NCBI RefSeq assembly: GCF_021284745.1 | Contig: NZ_CP089925.1 | Location: 62,001 to 126,000 of the forward strand | DNA length: 64,000 bases | DNA from: Lysobacter sp. KIS68-7 | Lineage (GTDB): Bacteria; Pseudomonadota; Gammaproteobacteria; Xanthomonadales; Xanthomonadaceae | Direction of reading: 5' to 3' | Shown here: piece after piece, positions 19,331 through 28,946 of the stretch | Position numbering within the stretch: the stretch's first letter is position 1 | How the letters are laid out: each line of letters starts with the position of its first letter | Notes under the pieces: generated by a model | Database searches by the model: none | What the model was told of the DNA's origin: nothing | The model's input: only the letters and a program-made list of their open reading frames with translations | Program-made: the position numbers and the translations under genes

Positions 19331-21403
19331 ATGTCCTACACCACCGAAAACATCCGCAACGTGGCCTTCGCAGGCCATCCCGGCGCCGGCAAAACAATGC
19401 TCTTCGAAGCCCTGCTGCATGCCGGCGGCGCGATCCAGACGGCAGGCACCATCGAGCGCGGCACGACGGTTTCCGATTTCGATCCGATCGAAAAGGAACG
19501 CGGGCACTCGGTCGATGCGGCGATCGCGAGCATCGATGCGTTGACCGACAACGCGCCTGTCCACATCAACCTCGTGGACACCCCCGGATATCCCGATTTC
19601 CGCGGCCCGACGCTGTCGGCGCTCGCCGCGGTGGAAACGGTCGCGATCGTGGTCGACGCCGATGCCGGCGTCGAATACGGCACGCGCCGAATGATGGAAT
19701 ACGCGAAGGCGCGCAACCTGTGCCGCGTCATCGTCGTCAACAAAATCGACCACCACGACGCCGACGCCGCGCGCGTACTGAACGACCTGCGCGAAATCTT
19801 CGGCGCGGAACTGCTGCCGCTCAACCTGCCCGCCGACGGCGGCCAGCGCGTGGTCGATTGTTTCGGCTACAGCGGCAAGATCGCCGAAGGCGATTCCGAC
19901 GTCGGTCCGGTCGCGGAGTGGCACCAGAAGATCCTCGACCAGGTCGTCGAGGTGAACGAAACGGTGATGGACCATTACCTCGACCTCGGCGAAGAAGGGC
20001 TCTCCGGCCAGGAGCTGCACGACGCCTTCGAGCAATGCCTGCGCGAAGGCCACCTGGTGCCGGTGTGTTTCGTCTCCGCGCGCAGCGGGACGGGCCTGCC
20101 CGACCTGCTGCAGATCGCCGGGCGCCTGTTGCCGCATCCGGGCGAAGGCAACCCACCGCCCTTCGTCAAAGGCTCGGGCGAGGACGTTGCCTCGATCGAC
20201 GCCGCGCCGGATCCGAAGGCGCACGTCATCGCCGACGTGTTCAAGATCGTCAACGATCCCTTCGTCGGCAAGCTCGGCGTCTTCCGCGTCTACCAGGGCA
20301 CGGTGAAGAAGGACACGCAGTTGTTCATCGACGACGGCAAGAAGCCGTTCAAGGTCGGGCACCTGTTCAAGCTGAAAGGCAAGGACCACGTGGAGATCAC
20401 CGAGGCGATCCCGGGCGACATCGCCGCGGTGGCCAAGGTCGACGACCTGCATTTCGATGCGGTGCTGCACGATTCGCACGACGAGGACCAGATCCACTTG
20501 GCGCCGATGGAATTCCCGCGGCCGATGTTCGGGCTCGCGGTGGAGGCGGCGCACAAGGGGCAGGAACAGAAGTTGTCGTCGGCGCTGCACAAGCTGTCGG
20601 AAGAAGATCCCGCCTTCGCCATCGAACACCACGGCGAGCTCAACGAAACCGTGGTGCGCGGGCTGTCCGACCTGCACCTGCGCGTCATGCTGCAGCGCCT
20701 GAAGGACAAGTACGGCGTGGAAGTCACCACGCGCCCGCCCAGGATCGCCTACCGCGAAACCGTCAGCGCGAAGGCCGAGGGCCACCATCGCCACAAGAAG
20801 CAGACCGGCGGTGCGGGCCAGTTCGGCGAAGTGTTCCTGCGCGTCGAGCCGCTGCCGCGCGGCACCGGCTTCGAGTTCGTCGACGAGGTCAAAGGCGGCA
20901 CGATCCCGGGGCAGTTCATGCCCGCGGTCGAAAAAGGCGTGCGGCAGGTGCTGGCCGGCGGCGCGGTGGCGGGCTATCCGCTGCAGGACGTGCGCGTCAT
21001 CGTCTACGACGGCAAGCACCACAGCGTGGACAGCAAGGAAGTGGCGTTCGTCGCGGCCGGCAAGAAAGCCTTCCTGGATGCCATCGCCAAGGCGCGCCCG
21101 CAGGTGCTGGAACCGATCGTCGACCTGGAGGTCGCCGCGCCCGAACAGCACATGGGCGACATCAGCGGCGGGCTGTCCTCCAAGCGTGCGCGCATCAGCG
21201 GGACCGATTCGGTCCGCGGCGGCGAGATCGTCATCAAGGCGCAGGTCCCGCTTTCGGAGCTGGAAGGCTACGCGGCGGAACTCAAGTCGGTGACGGCCGG
21301 CCGCGGCCGCTACGCGCTGGATTTCAGCCATTACGAACCGGTTCCGCCGCAGGTGCAGGTCCGCCTGGTCGAAGCCTACAAGCCACGGGTCGACGAGGAC
21401 TGA
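19331..21403 (+). CDS. Elongation factor G-like GTPase (FusA2 type)
   Basis: A 690-residue, full-length EF-G paralogue with all domains: P-loop GHPGAGKT (15-22), G3 at 83-87, NKID (137-140), domain IV with GHHRHKKQTGG, and SVDSKEVAF. The G3 motif reads DTPGY instead of DTPGH, so the residue matching the catalytic His is Tyr87, and switch I reads EKERGHSV rather than EKERGITI. It is not beside rpsL/rpsG/tufA, as the main EF-G gene would be. Good ribosome site GGGAGAG. Probably an auxiliary, slow or non-hydrolysing factor. Confidence 0.9.
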   Translation: MSYTTENIRNVAFAGHPGAGKTMLFEALLHAGGAIQTAGTIERGTTVSDFDPIEKERGHSVDAAIASIDALTDNAPVHINLVDTPGYPDFRGPTLSALAAVETVAIVVDADAGVEYGTRRMMEYAKARNLCRVIVVNKIDHHDADAARVLNDLREIFGAELLPLNLPADGGQRVVDCFGYSGKIAEGDSDVGPVAEWHQKILDQVVEVNETVMDHYLDLGEEGLSGQELHDAFEQCLREGHLVPVCFVSARSGTGLPDLLQIAGRLLPHPGEGNPPPFVKGSGEDVASIDAAPDPKAHVIADVFKIVNDPFVGKLGVFRVYQGTVKKDTQLFIDDGKKPFKVGHLFKLKGKDHVEITEAIPGDIAAVAKVDDLHFDAVLHDSHDEDQIHLAPMEFPRPMFGLAVEAAHKGQEQKLSSALHKLSEEDPAFAIEHHGELNETVVRGLSDLHLRVMLQRLKDKYGVEVTTRPPRIAYRETVSAKAEGHHRHKKQTGGAGQFGEVFLRVEPLPRGTGFEFVDEVKGGTIPGQFMPAVEKGVRQVLAGGAVAGYPLQDVRVIVYDGKHHSVDSKEVAFVAAGKKAFLDAIAKARPQVLEPIVDLEVAAPEQHMGDISGGLSSKRARISGTDSVRGGEIVIKAQVPLSELEGYAAELKSVTAGRGRYALDFSHYEPVPPQVQVRLVEAYKPRVDED

Positions 21404-21468
21404 GCGCCCAAACGCTGGCCGTTGGTCCGCATCGGCAAAAAAAAGCCTGAAAAACCGGCCTCCGGGGC

Positions 21469-21497
21469 TTGGCGGCAGAGGTTGCATGCCCTACATT
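21469..21497 (+). promoter_or_regulatory. Probable promoter of the HU gene
   Basis: TTGGCG (21469-21474) and TACATT (21492-21497) are separated by exactly 17 bases and would give a leader of about 60 bases before the HU start. The fit to the -35/-10 consensus is moderate. Confidence 0.45.
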
Positions 21498-21561
21498 CCG
21501 CCTGCCGAGGGGGAAAACCAGGCATTCCATCAACTCACTACGAGTAATCCACAGGATCAAT

Positions 21562-21942
21562 ATGGCGAAGAAAAAAGCCGCATCGAAGAAGGCCGCTCCG
21601 AAGTCCGCCGCCAAGTCGGCTGCGCCGAAGCCGATCAAGGAAGCGCTGGGCAAGTCGGGCCTGGTCGCGCACATCTCCGAACAGACCGGCGTTGCGCCGC
21701 GCGACGTGCGCGCCGTGATGTCCGCCCTGGAAGGCGCCGTGCATGGTTCGGTCAGCAAGAAGGGCGCGGGTGCGTTCACCCTGCCGGGCCTGCTGAAGAT
21801 CACCGTGGTCAACGTTCCGGCCAAGCCGAAGCGCAAGGGCATCAACCCGTTCACCAAGGAAGAGCAGTGGTTCGCGGCGAAGCCGGCGACCGTCAAGGTC
21901 AAGGTGCGCCCGCTGAAGAAGCTCAAGGACGCGGCCGCCTAA
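21562..21942 (+). CDS. HU-family DNA-binding protein with Lys/Ala-rich tail
   Basis: A 126-residue nucleoid protein. Residues 1-25 are a Lys/Ala/Pro/Ser tail (AKKKAASKKAAPKSAAKSAA) resembling histone H1 tails; the rest is an HU/IHF-like domain (IKEALGKSGLVAHISEQTG through GAFTLPGLLKI, then FAAKPATVKVKVRP). The ATG at 21562 was chosen because the tail begins exactly there after a short leader. Extended HU forms of this kind are seen in Xanthomonadaceae. A strong terminator follows. Confidence 0.9.
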   Translation: MAKKKAASKKAAPKSAAKSAAPKPIKEALGKSGLVAHISEQTGVAPRDVRAVMSALEGAVHGSVSKKGAGAFTLPGLLKITVVNVPAKPKRKGINPFTKEEQWFAAKPATVKVKVRPLKKLKDAAA

Positions 21943-21966
21943 GGCGCCTGCCGAAGCTTCGAAGGA

Positions 21967-21994
21967 ACGCCCGGTTCGCCGGGCGTTTTTTTTT
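21967..21994 (+). terminator. Intrinsic terminator of the HU gene
   Basis: An 8-bp stem acgcccgg/ccgggcgt with a stable TTCG tetraloop (21967-21986) is followed by a run of nine T (21986-21994). Confidence 0.95.
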
Positions 21995-22066
21995 GCCCGC
22001 GCAGGCGACCTGCGATTCACGCAAGGCGGTGCACGCTGCCGGCCTCCGACACGGAATGCCCACACC

Positions 22067-22621
22067 ATGCGTCGATCCTTGTTCGCGCTGTTCGTCCTCC
22101 TGTTCGCGGGTTGCACCACGCTGGGAGCCCTGATGGGCAACCAGGTCAGCTTCTCCGCGGCGCAACTGCAATCGCAGCTCGATCGGCGATTCCCGCGCGA
22201 CTACGACAAACTCGGCGGCCTGGTGACGCTGCGCGTGATGCATCCGCGCCTGACGATTCCGCAAACCGCATCGCCCCAGGGCAGCGGACGCCTGCAACTC
22301 GATTTCGACCTCGGCATCGGCGGCCTGGGAATGACGAACGACCAGGTCGCGGGGCACCTGGCCCTGGAAAGCGGATTGCGCTTCGACCCGAACACGCGCG
22401 GCCTGCACATGGTCGATCCGACGATCTTGCGCGCCGACGTGCCCATGCTCGGCGCCATGAACGACACCACGCGCGGCATGCTCAACCAATGGCTCGCCGA
22501 TTACGCGCGCGAGGAACCCGTCTATCGGTTGGACGATAATGCGTGGCAGCGACTGTCCGGACGCACGATCGGCGACACCACGATCGGCAAGGGCGTCGTG
22601 ACCCTCCACCTCGACCATTGA
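22067..22621 (+). CDS. DUF1439-like lipoprotein
   Basis: A 184-residue lipoprotein with a lipobox LFAGC (Cys16 after an 11-residue hydrophobic core). The remainder resembles the YceB/DUF1439 family of small periplasm-facing lipoproteins (SFSAAQLQSQLDRRFP, RLQLDFDLGIGG). No catalytic motif is visible. A second lipoprotein gene begins 10 bases after its stop, so the two are probably co-transcribed. Function unknown. Confidence 0.78.
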   Translation: MRRSLFALFVLLFAGCTTLGALMGNQVSFSAAQLQSQLDRRFPRDYDKLGGLVTLRVMHPRLTIPQTASPQGSGRLQLDFDLGIGGLGMTNDQVAGHLALESGLRFDPNTRGLHMVDPTILRADVPMLGAMNDTTRGMLNQWLADYAREEPVYRLDDNAWQRLSGRTIGDTTIGKGVVTLHLDH

Positions 22622-22631
22622 TGGATTTCCG

Positions 22632-23312
22632 ATGCGCGCCGTCGTTGCTTCCCTGTTTTGCGTTTCCGTCCTCGCCCTGGCCGCCTGCGGCGGCGACAAA
22701 TCCGGCGTGGCGAAGCGCTCCGACGGCACGGACCTCGCGGCCTTGCCGACGCCCGAGCGTCCCGGCGGTTCGGTCACCGGCATGCCCGACGCACCCGGTC
22801 CTGGCCAGCCGGAAGCGGATGCGACGACGCTCCCGCCCGAAGCGGGCTCCGTCGCCATGGACGCGGAGACGACCGACGAACCCGGCGTGCTCGACGACAG
22901 CGCGGAACCGAGCGACGAAGAACCGAATCCGTCGGGTCAACCGACCTCCGGCGATGCGGTCAAGGCCATCCAGCAGTACTACGCGGCGCTGCAGTCGCGC
23001 GATTACGCCACCGCCTACGCGACGTGGGGCGACAGCGGACGCGCGAGCGGGCAGACGCCCGAGCAGTTCGCCGCGGGCTTCGCGGACGACACGCAGATCG
23101 TCGCGACGCTCGACGCGCCGGCCCGCATGGAAGGCGCCGCCGGCACGCGTTACATCGAAGTCCCCGTCGCGGTGGAAATCACCTCGCGCGACGGCAAGGT
23201 GAAGCGCTACGTCGGTGCGTACACGCTGCAGCGTTCGGTGGTGGACGGCGCCACCGACGCGCAGCGTGCCTGGCACATCGCATCGGCGGACCTGCGCGAA
23301 CTCACGCAGTGA
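22632..23312 (+). CDS. Lipoprotein with NTF2/SnoaL-like C-terminal domain
   Basis: A 226-residue lipoprotein: signal peptide with lipobox LAAC (Cys19), an acidic/Pro-rich linker (about 25-110) and a compact C-terminal domain (AVKAIQQYYAALQSRDYATAYATWGD) whose start resembles NTF2-like folds. Product and ligand unknown. It follows the DUF1439-like gene closely and converges on the DUF5916 gene with 16 bases between stops. Confidence 0.72.
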   Translation: MRAVVASLFCVSVLALAACGGDKSGVAKRSDGTDLAALPTPERPGGSVTGMPDAPGPGQPEADATTLPPEAGSVAMDAETTDEPGVLDDSAEPSDEEPNPSGQPTSGDAVKAIQQYYAALQSRDYATAYATWGDSGRASGQTPEQFAAGFADDTQIVATLDAPARMEGAAGTRYIEVPVAVEITSRDGKVKRYVGAYTLQRSVVDGATDAQRAWHIASADLRELTQ

Positions 23313-23328
23313 CCGCCGACGCCGTGCG

Positions 23329-25593
23329 TCACAGCTCCCAGCGATAGGTGAACTTCACCACCAGCTGTTCGGAATCGCGCAGCGAATAGGCATCGCGCAA
23401 GGCGTCGCGCGCTTCGTTGGAGTACTCGTTGAACAGGTCGCCGCCGCGGCCGTACACCACGTACAGGTAGGACAGCGGCTTGTATTCCCAGCGGTAGCGC
23501 ACCTGGAAGCCGAGGTTGCTCAGCGAGAAGTCGTTGACCGGATCGTTGGTCGGGATCGGCGTGCCGTCGGGCTCCATGCGCCAGGCCTGGCGCAGCTTCG
23601 CGTCCAGGCCGAGCGACTGCATCTTCACGCGCAGTTCCTGGTTCGTGCCGATGTTCCAGTTCACGCCCGCGTCGATCTGTTCGGCGTGCTCGTTGAAGGT
23701 GCCGAGCAGGTTGTCGTACTGCCAGATCATCCACTGCGGCGTGCGTTCGGCATACAGCGTGACGTAGACGCTGAAGGCATCGCTGATGAAGTAGGTCGGC
23801 TGGAATTGCGTGTTCCAGCCGATGGCGCGGCTGTTGTTCGCATCGCCGATGCCGCTGTTGTTCGCGCCGAAGTTGGCATAGAACGACCAGTCGCCCTTGC
23901 GCGGCCAGTTGCGTTCGGCGAAGGCGTTGAAGTTGGACGGCGTGCGCAGGATGCCGTTGCCGCGCAGGATGCGGTCGTCGTAGCCGGCAGTGTTGAGGTT
24001 GATCTGCGCGTAGGAGTTGCCACCGTCCTTCATCTGGTTCTGGACGCTCAGGCGGAACTGGCGTTGCAGGTCCAGGCCGTGGTCGTTGTCGGTGGCGCTG
24101 ATGCGCGCGCGCCAGTCGTGCGAGGAAAACTTCGAATCGGCCGGCATGTCGGTGAAGCGCTTCATCACCTGCCAGTGCGCGTAGTTGAGGTTGTTGCGCG
24201 ACAGGAAGCCGAAGTCGTTGATCTGCAGGCTGTCGCTGAAATGCATGCCCAGCCACTGCTGGCGCCAGCCCTTGTCCATCTCGTAGTCGATGATGGTGGT
24301 GAAGCCGTCGCCCTTCTCGCTCTTGCCGATGCTCGGGCTGTTGTCCGCGCCTTCGTCGATGTCACTGAAGATGAGGCGGTTCTGGATGCTGAGGCGTTCG
24401 TTCGGGCGCCAGTTCTGGTCGAAGCCGACCACCTGCGCGTCGCGGTCGTAGAACGGACGGTCGACCTTCGTGTACATCATGCCGACGCTTTGCGTGGCGA
24501 AGTCGTGGCTCAGGCGCAACGCGCTGAAGGTGCGGCCGGCTTCGTCGGCTTCGTCGGCGACGAGCACGCCGTACTTGGTGGCGCCGAAGCTGCCGTTGGC
24601 TTTCACCGCCGCGGTGATGTCGCCGGGGCCGCTACCGTCGTCCGCCGGGCCGCCGACGCGGCGGGTGTAGACGAGCTGGCTGAAGTCGGACGGCGTGGTG
24701 AATTCGAACGGGCCCTGGTTCTCGGTGAAGAACGGGCGCTTGTCGCTGAAGAAGGTTTCGTTCGCGCTGAAGTTGACGACGATGTCGTCGCTCTCCACCT
24801 GGCCGAAGTCGGGGTTGAGCGTGGCGGTCAGCTGGAACTGGCCGTTGGGCTTCCAGAAAATGTCCGCACCGGTGTCGAAGGTTTCGTCGTGTCCGACGTT
24901 GTCGTACAGGCCCGACACGTACGGCGTGATCGCGATCAGCGCCTGGTTGTAGACCGGCACTTCGATCGGCGTGAAGTCCGACAGGAAGCGCGGGCGCTCG
25001 AAGCTCGCGGCCGGCCACGCGGCGCGTTCGCCGGTGCTGCCGATCACGCGGTCGAGGTAGATGCGGAACGTGCGCTTGCCGTCCTTGCCCTTGCCCATCG
25101 GCGCGATGTACCAGGGGATCAGCATTTCGACGTACCAGGCTTCGGCGTCTTCGCTGACGGCGTGTTTCCAGTTGCCGTCCCAGTCGGTGCTGAAGCTGTT
25201 TTCGTTGGTGATCACCGCGTCGTTGATGCCGTCGGTCGAGCTCACCATGAAGTTGTAGCCGGTGCGCCCGTCGCCGAAGTCGATCATCAGGTTGTCGCGG
25301 TCCACCTGCGCCTGTTCGTCGCGACGGATGCGCTGCTTGGTGCGCGGCACGCTCGCCGGCTGCGTGTTCTTGAACGCGATCGCCAGGCCTTCGGGCGTGG
25401 CGAGGATCCAGGCTTCCGTCGGCTGCGAGGCCGGCGCGCCCGTGAGCGGTTGGGTGATGCGGAAATCGGTGACGTGCTGGGCGCCGGCGTATTCGCCGGG
25501 TTCGATCTTGCCGTCGACGTTGACGGCATAGGCCTGGCTGGAAAGCGCGGCAAGGATGGCGAGGGACAGGGTCGCGACGCGGCGGCTGCGCAT
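23329..25593 (-). CDS. DUF5916-type outer-membrane protein with CBM9-like N-domain
   Basis: A 754-residue exported protein: signal peptide ending QAYA, then a carbohydrate-binding family 9-like domain (VDGKIEPGEYAGAQ... to about residue 200), then a long beta-strand-rich region ending FTYRWEL, with an aromatic C-terminal pattern fitting an outer-membrane barrel. The arrangement matches DUF5916 proteins, common in Xanthomonadaceae. The ATG at 25593 begins the signal peptide, although the upstream C-run offers no clear ribosome site. Substrate unknown; a surface binding role is a guess. Confidence 0.75.
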   Translation of the reverse strand: MRSRRVATLSLAILAALSSQAYAVNVDGKIEPGEYAGAQHVTDFRITQPLTGAPASQPTEAWILATPEGLAIAFKNTQPASVPRTKQRIRRDEQAQVDRDNLMIDFGDGRTGYNFMVSSTDGINDAVITNENSFSTDWDGNWKHAVSEDAEAWYVEMLIPWYIAPMGKGKDGKRTFRIYLDRVIGSTGERAAWPAASFERPRFLSDFTPIEVPVYNQALIAITPYVSGLYDNVGHDETFDTGADIFWKPNGQFQLTATLNPDFGQVESDDIVVNFSANETFFSDKRPFFTENQGPFEFTTPSDFSQLVYTRRVGGPADDGSGPGDITAAVKANGSFGATKYGVLVADEADEAGRTFSALRLSHDFATQSVGMMYTKVDRPFYDRDAQVVGFDQNWRPNERLSIQNRLIFSDIDEGADNSPSIGKSEKGDGFTTIIDYEMDKGWRQQWLGMHFSDSLQINDFGFLSRNNLNYAHWQVMKRFTDMPADSKFSSHDWRARISATDNDHGLDLQRQFRLSVQNQMKDGGNSYAQINLNTAGYDDRILRGNGILRTPSNFNAFAERNWPRKGDWSFYANFGANNSGIGDANNSRAIGWNTQFQPTYFISDAFSVYVTLYAERTPQWMIWQYDNLLGTFNEHAEQIDAGVNWNIGTNQELRVKMQSLGLDAKLRQAWRMEPDGTPIPTNDPVNDFSLSNLGFQVRYRWEYKPLSYLYVVYGRGGDLFNEYSNEARDALRDAYSLRDSEQLVVKFTYRWEL

Positions 25594-25706
25594 TGGGGGG
25601 GTCCGGGTCCGTGGAGGCGGTGGGGAGGAGGTGGCAAGTTGCGGGCAGCCTATGCGCGGCAACGCCCGCCGCCGACTCCCGTCAGTCATGCAAACCTTTT
25701 GCCTAG

Positions 25707-25733
25707 GCCGCGCATCGCCAAGGGATGCGCGGC
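25707..25733 (-). terminator. 10-bp hairpin between the SET and DUF5916 genes
   Basis: A perfect 10-bp stem gccgcgcatc/gatgcgcggc (25707-25716 with 25724-25733, loop of 7). It lies downstream of the SET-domain gene but lacks a T-run on that strand; three T follow on the plus strand. Confidence 0.45.
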
Positions 25734-25785
25734 TTTGCCCGCCGGGGCAGGACCCGCTGGCTGCCCGGTTTACTTCTTGCTTGTC

Positions 25786-26313
25786 TTACTTCTTGGGCTT
25801 GAGCATCGTGCCTGTGCAGTTCTTCGAACCGCAGTGGCAGGCCCAGATCTTCTTCAGGCGGGCCGTGTGCGGCTCGTCCAGGGTGATGCCGTAGTCGTAG
25901 GTGAGCTCTTCGCCCGGCTTGATCGCGCGCGTGGCCTCGATGAACACGCGGTCCTTGCGGGGGTCCCCGCCGTCGTGCTCATCGAGCACCGCTTCGCAGT
26001 TCGGATCGCAGCTGTGGTTGATCCAGCGCGCCGTGTTGCCGCCGTGGTTGGCGTCGATCACGTACTCGTCGTTGAGCGTGAACAGGAAGGTATGCCCGCT
26101 GTCCACGTCCCCGGTGTCGCCGTTGTCCACCTCTTCGTGGGTGCGGCGCTGGCCTTTGTATTCGACGAGGCGCTCGCCCTTCTTGATGGGGGCGACGGCG
26201 AACACGCCGTTGCCGTGGATCTGCGAACGACGGGCAGCGATCTTGCGGGGCATGCGGAATCCGGAGAGGAGGAAAGAAGCGGGATTGTCGCCGTTCGTCG
26301 GTGAAGCCGCCAT
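25786..26313 (-). CDS. SET-domain protein-lysine methyltransferase
   Basis: A eukaryote-like SET domain enzyme that should transfer methyl groups from SAM to lysine. Visible motifs are the pre-motif NGVFAVAPIKKGE, the pseudoknot RWINHSCDPNCEA, the YDYGI tyrosine and a complete post-SET zinc site CHCGSKNC. The ATG at 26313 has a strong GGGAGG nine bases upstream and gives 175 residues; the internal ATG at 26253 (MPRKIAARRS) is where most relatives begin but has no clear ribosome site. Target protein unknown. Confidence 0.85.
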   Translation of the reverse strand: MAASPTNGDNPASFLLSGFRMPRKIAARRSQIHGNGVFAVAPIKKGERLVEYKGQRRTHEEVDNGDTGDVDSGHTFLFTLNDEYVIDANHGGNTARWINHSCDPNCEAVLDEHDGGDPRKDRVFIEATRAIKPGEELTYDYGITLDEPHTARLKKIWACHCGSKNCTGTMLKPKK

Positions 26314-26380
26314 CGGCTTGGCCTCCCTGCGATGCCGGTTCCGTATTCCGGGGTTCCATCCTTGTCGTGACGAACCACCG

Positions 26381-26959
26381 ATGCGCGCACCACGCCTGCT
26401 GCTCACTGCCCTCGCCCTTTCCCTGGCCGCCTGCAAGCCTGCGGCGAACGATGCCAAGCCCGTGGCCGATGCGCCGGCCGCGACCCCGGCGACGACCTCG
26501 CACGGCATGACCGATGCCGAACTGATCGCGCAGGGCGAATACATCGCGCGCATCGGCGGTTGCAACGATTGCCACACGCCGGGCTACGCCGAAAAGGGCG
26601 GCGAGGTGCCGAAGGACCAATGGCTGGTCGGCACCGGGCTCGGCTGGAGCGGCCCGTGGGGCACGACCTATCCGGCCAACATCCGCCTGAAGGCCGCCGA
26701 CATGGACGACGCGGCATGGCTCGACTACACCGCCAAGCTGCATACGCGCCCGCCGATGCCCGACTTCGCCGTGCGCGACATGAAGGAAAGCGATCGACTG
26801 GCCTTCTTCCGCTTCGTGAAGTCGCTCGGCCCGGCCGGCCAGCCGGCGCCGGCCTACCTGCCGCCGGGCCAGCAGCCCCCGATCCCCTACGTCGAGTTCA
26901 AGCTGCCGCCCCCGCCGGCGGCCGCTTCCACGGCAGCCAAGCCCGCCGCCGCGGGCTGA
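26381..26959 (+). CDS. Cytochrome c-like haem lipoprotein
   Basis: A 192-residue lipoprotein with lipobox LAAC (Cys18) and a c-type haem motif CNDCH (61-65) in the setting IARIGGCNDCHTPGYAEKGG, like the small subunit of alcohol/aldehyde dehydrogenase cytochromes. Methionines that could be the sixth ligand occur downstream (RPPMPDF). The C-terminus is Pro/Ala-rich. It is divergent from the SET gene. A role in periplasmic electron transfer is inferred. Confidence 0.82.
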   Translation: MRAPRLLLTALALSLAACKPAANDAKPVADAPAATPATTSHGMTDAELIAQGEYIARIGGCNDCHTPGYAEKGGEVPKDQWLVGTGLGWSGPWGTTYPANIRLKAADMDDAAWLDYTAKLHTRPPMPDFAVRDMKESDRLAFFRFVKSLGPAGQPAPAYLPPGQQPPIPYVEFKLPPPPAAASTAAKPAAAG

Positions 26960-26998
26960 GCTGAACCCGCTGCCAGCCCGCACTGGCCCGGGCGATTC

Positions 26999-27027
26999 CT
27001 AAAACGTACAATTTCAGTCCGTTTTAG
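26999..27027 (+). promoter_or_regulatory. Palindromic operator over the suf promoter
   Basis: Perfect inverted 8-mers CTAAAACG (26999-27006) and CGTTTTAG (27020-27027) flank a 13-base spacer. The spacer begins with TACAAT (27007-27012), a good -10 box 31 bases before the Rrf2 ATG. An inverted repeat overlapping the -10 of an Rrf2 gene suggests an autoregulatory operator. It is unusually AT-rich for this genome. Confidence 0.65.
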
Positions 27028-27042
27028 AGGGTCACCCCGGCC

Positions 27043-27492
27043 ATGTTGCGGGTCACCAAGCTCACCGATTACGCCACCGTCGTCCTGACCGCCCTCGCCG
27101 CGGCGCCAGACCGCGTGCACAGCGCGGCCGAGCTCGCCGAACAGGCAGGCCTGGAAGTCACCACGGTCGCCAAGCTGCTCAAGCCGCTTGCGCAGTGCGG
27201 CCTCGTCGCCGGGTTCCGCGGCGCGCACGGCGGCTATCGCCTCGCGCGCGACGCACGCGAGATCTCGCTCATCGAAATCGTCGAAGCCATGGAAGGGCCG
27301 CTCGGCATGACCGAGTGCAGCGTCCATGCCGGCGCCTGCGGCATCGAATCCTCCTGCGGCGTGCGCGCGAACTGGCGCCGCATCAACGACGTGGTGATCG
27401 ACGCCCTGCGCGGCGTCTCCCTCGCCGACATGTTGTCCCCCACCTCCATCAAGACGCGCCGCGCCATTCCCGCCACGCTCGCGACGGCGTGA
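27043..27492 (+). CDS. Rrf2-family SUF operon regulator
   Basis: A 149-residue winged-helix regulator of the IscR/Rrf2 family, in the subgroup that heads suf operons in Xanthomonadaceae. It has the N-terminal helix-turn-helix ([24 protein letters not shown]), the wing [10 protein letters not shown], and three cysteines (Cys92, Cys99, Cys105) placed to hold an Fe-S cluster. It probably senses cluster status and controls its own operon through the palindrome upstream. sufB begins eight bases after its stop. Confidence 0.93.
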   Translation: MLRVTKLTDYATVVLTALAAAPDRVHSAAELAEQAGLEVTTVAKLLKPLAQCGLVAGFRGAHGGYRLARDAREISLIEIVEAMEGPLGMTECSVHAGACGIESSCGVRANWRRINDVVIDALRGVSLADMLSPTSIKTRRAIPATLATA

Positions 27493-27500
27493 GATCTGCC

Positions 27501-28943
<1,443 letters not shown>

Positions 28944-28946
28944 ACA

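Noticed and set aside
19019-21487. 822-codon open frame opposite the EF-G-like gene
   Set aside because: Caused by codon bias in GC-rich DNA; overlaps three supported features and shows no domain.
21545-21553. DnaA-box-like taatccaca upstream of HU
   Set aside because: A single site with one mismatch to TTATCCACA, no cluster and no dnaA or dnaN nearby, so not an origin.
23215-26304. 1029-codon plus-strand frame across DUF5916 and SET genes
   Set aside because: Spans two well-supported minus-strand genes and the gap between them; low-complexity Val/Ala/Arg translation.
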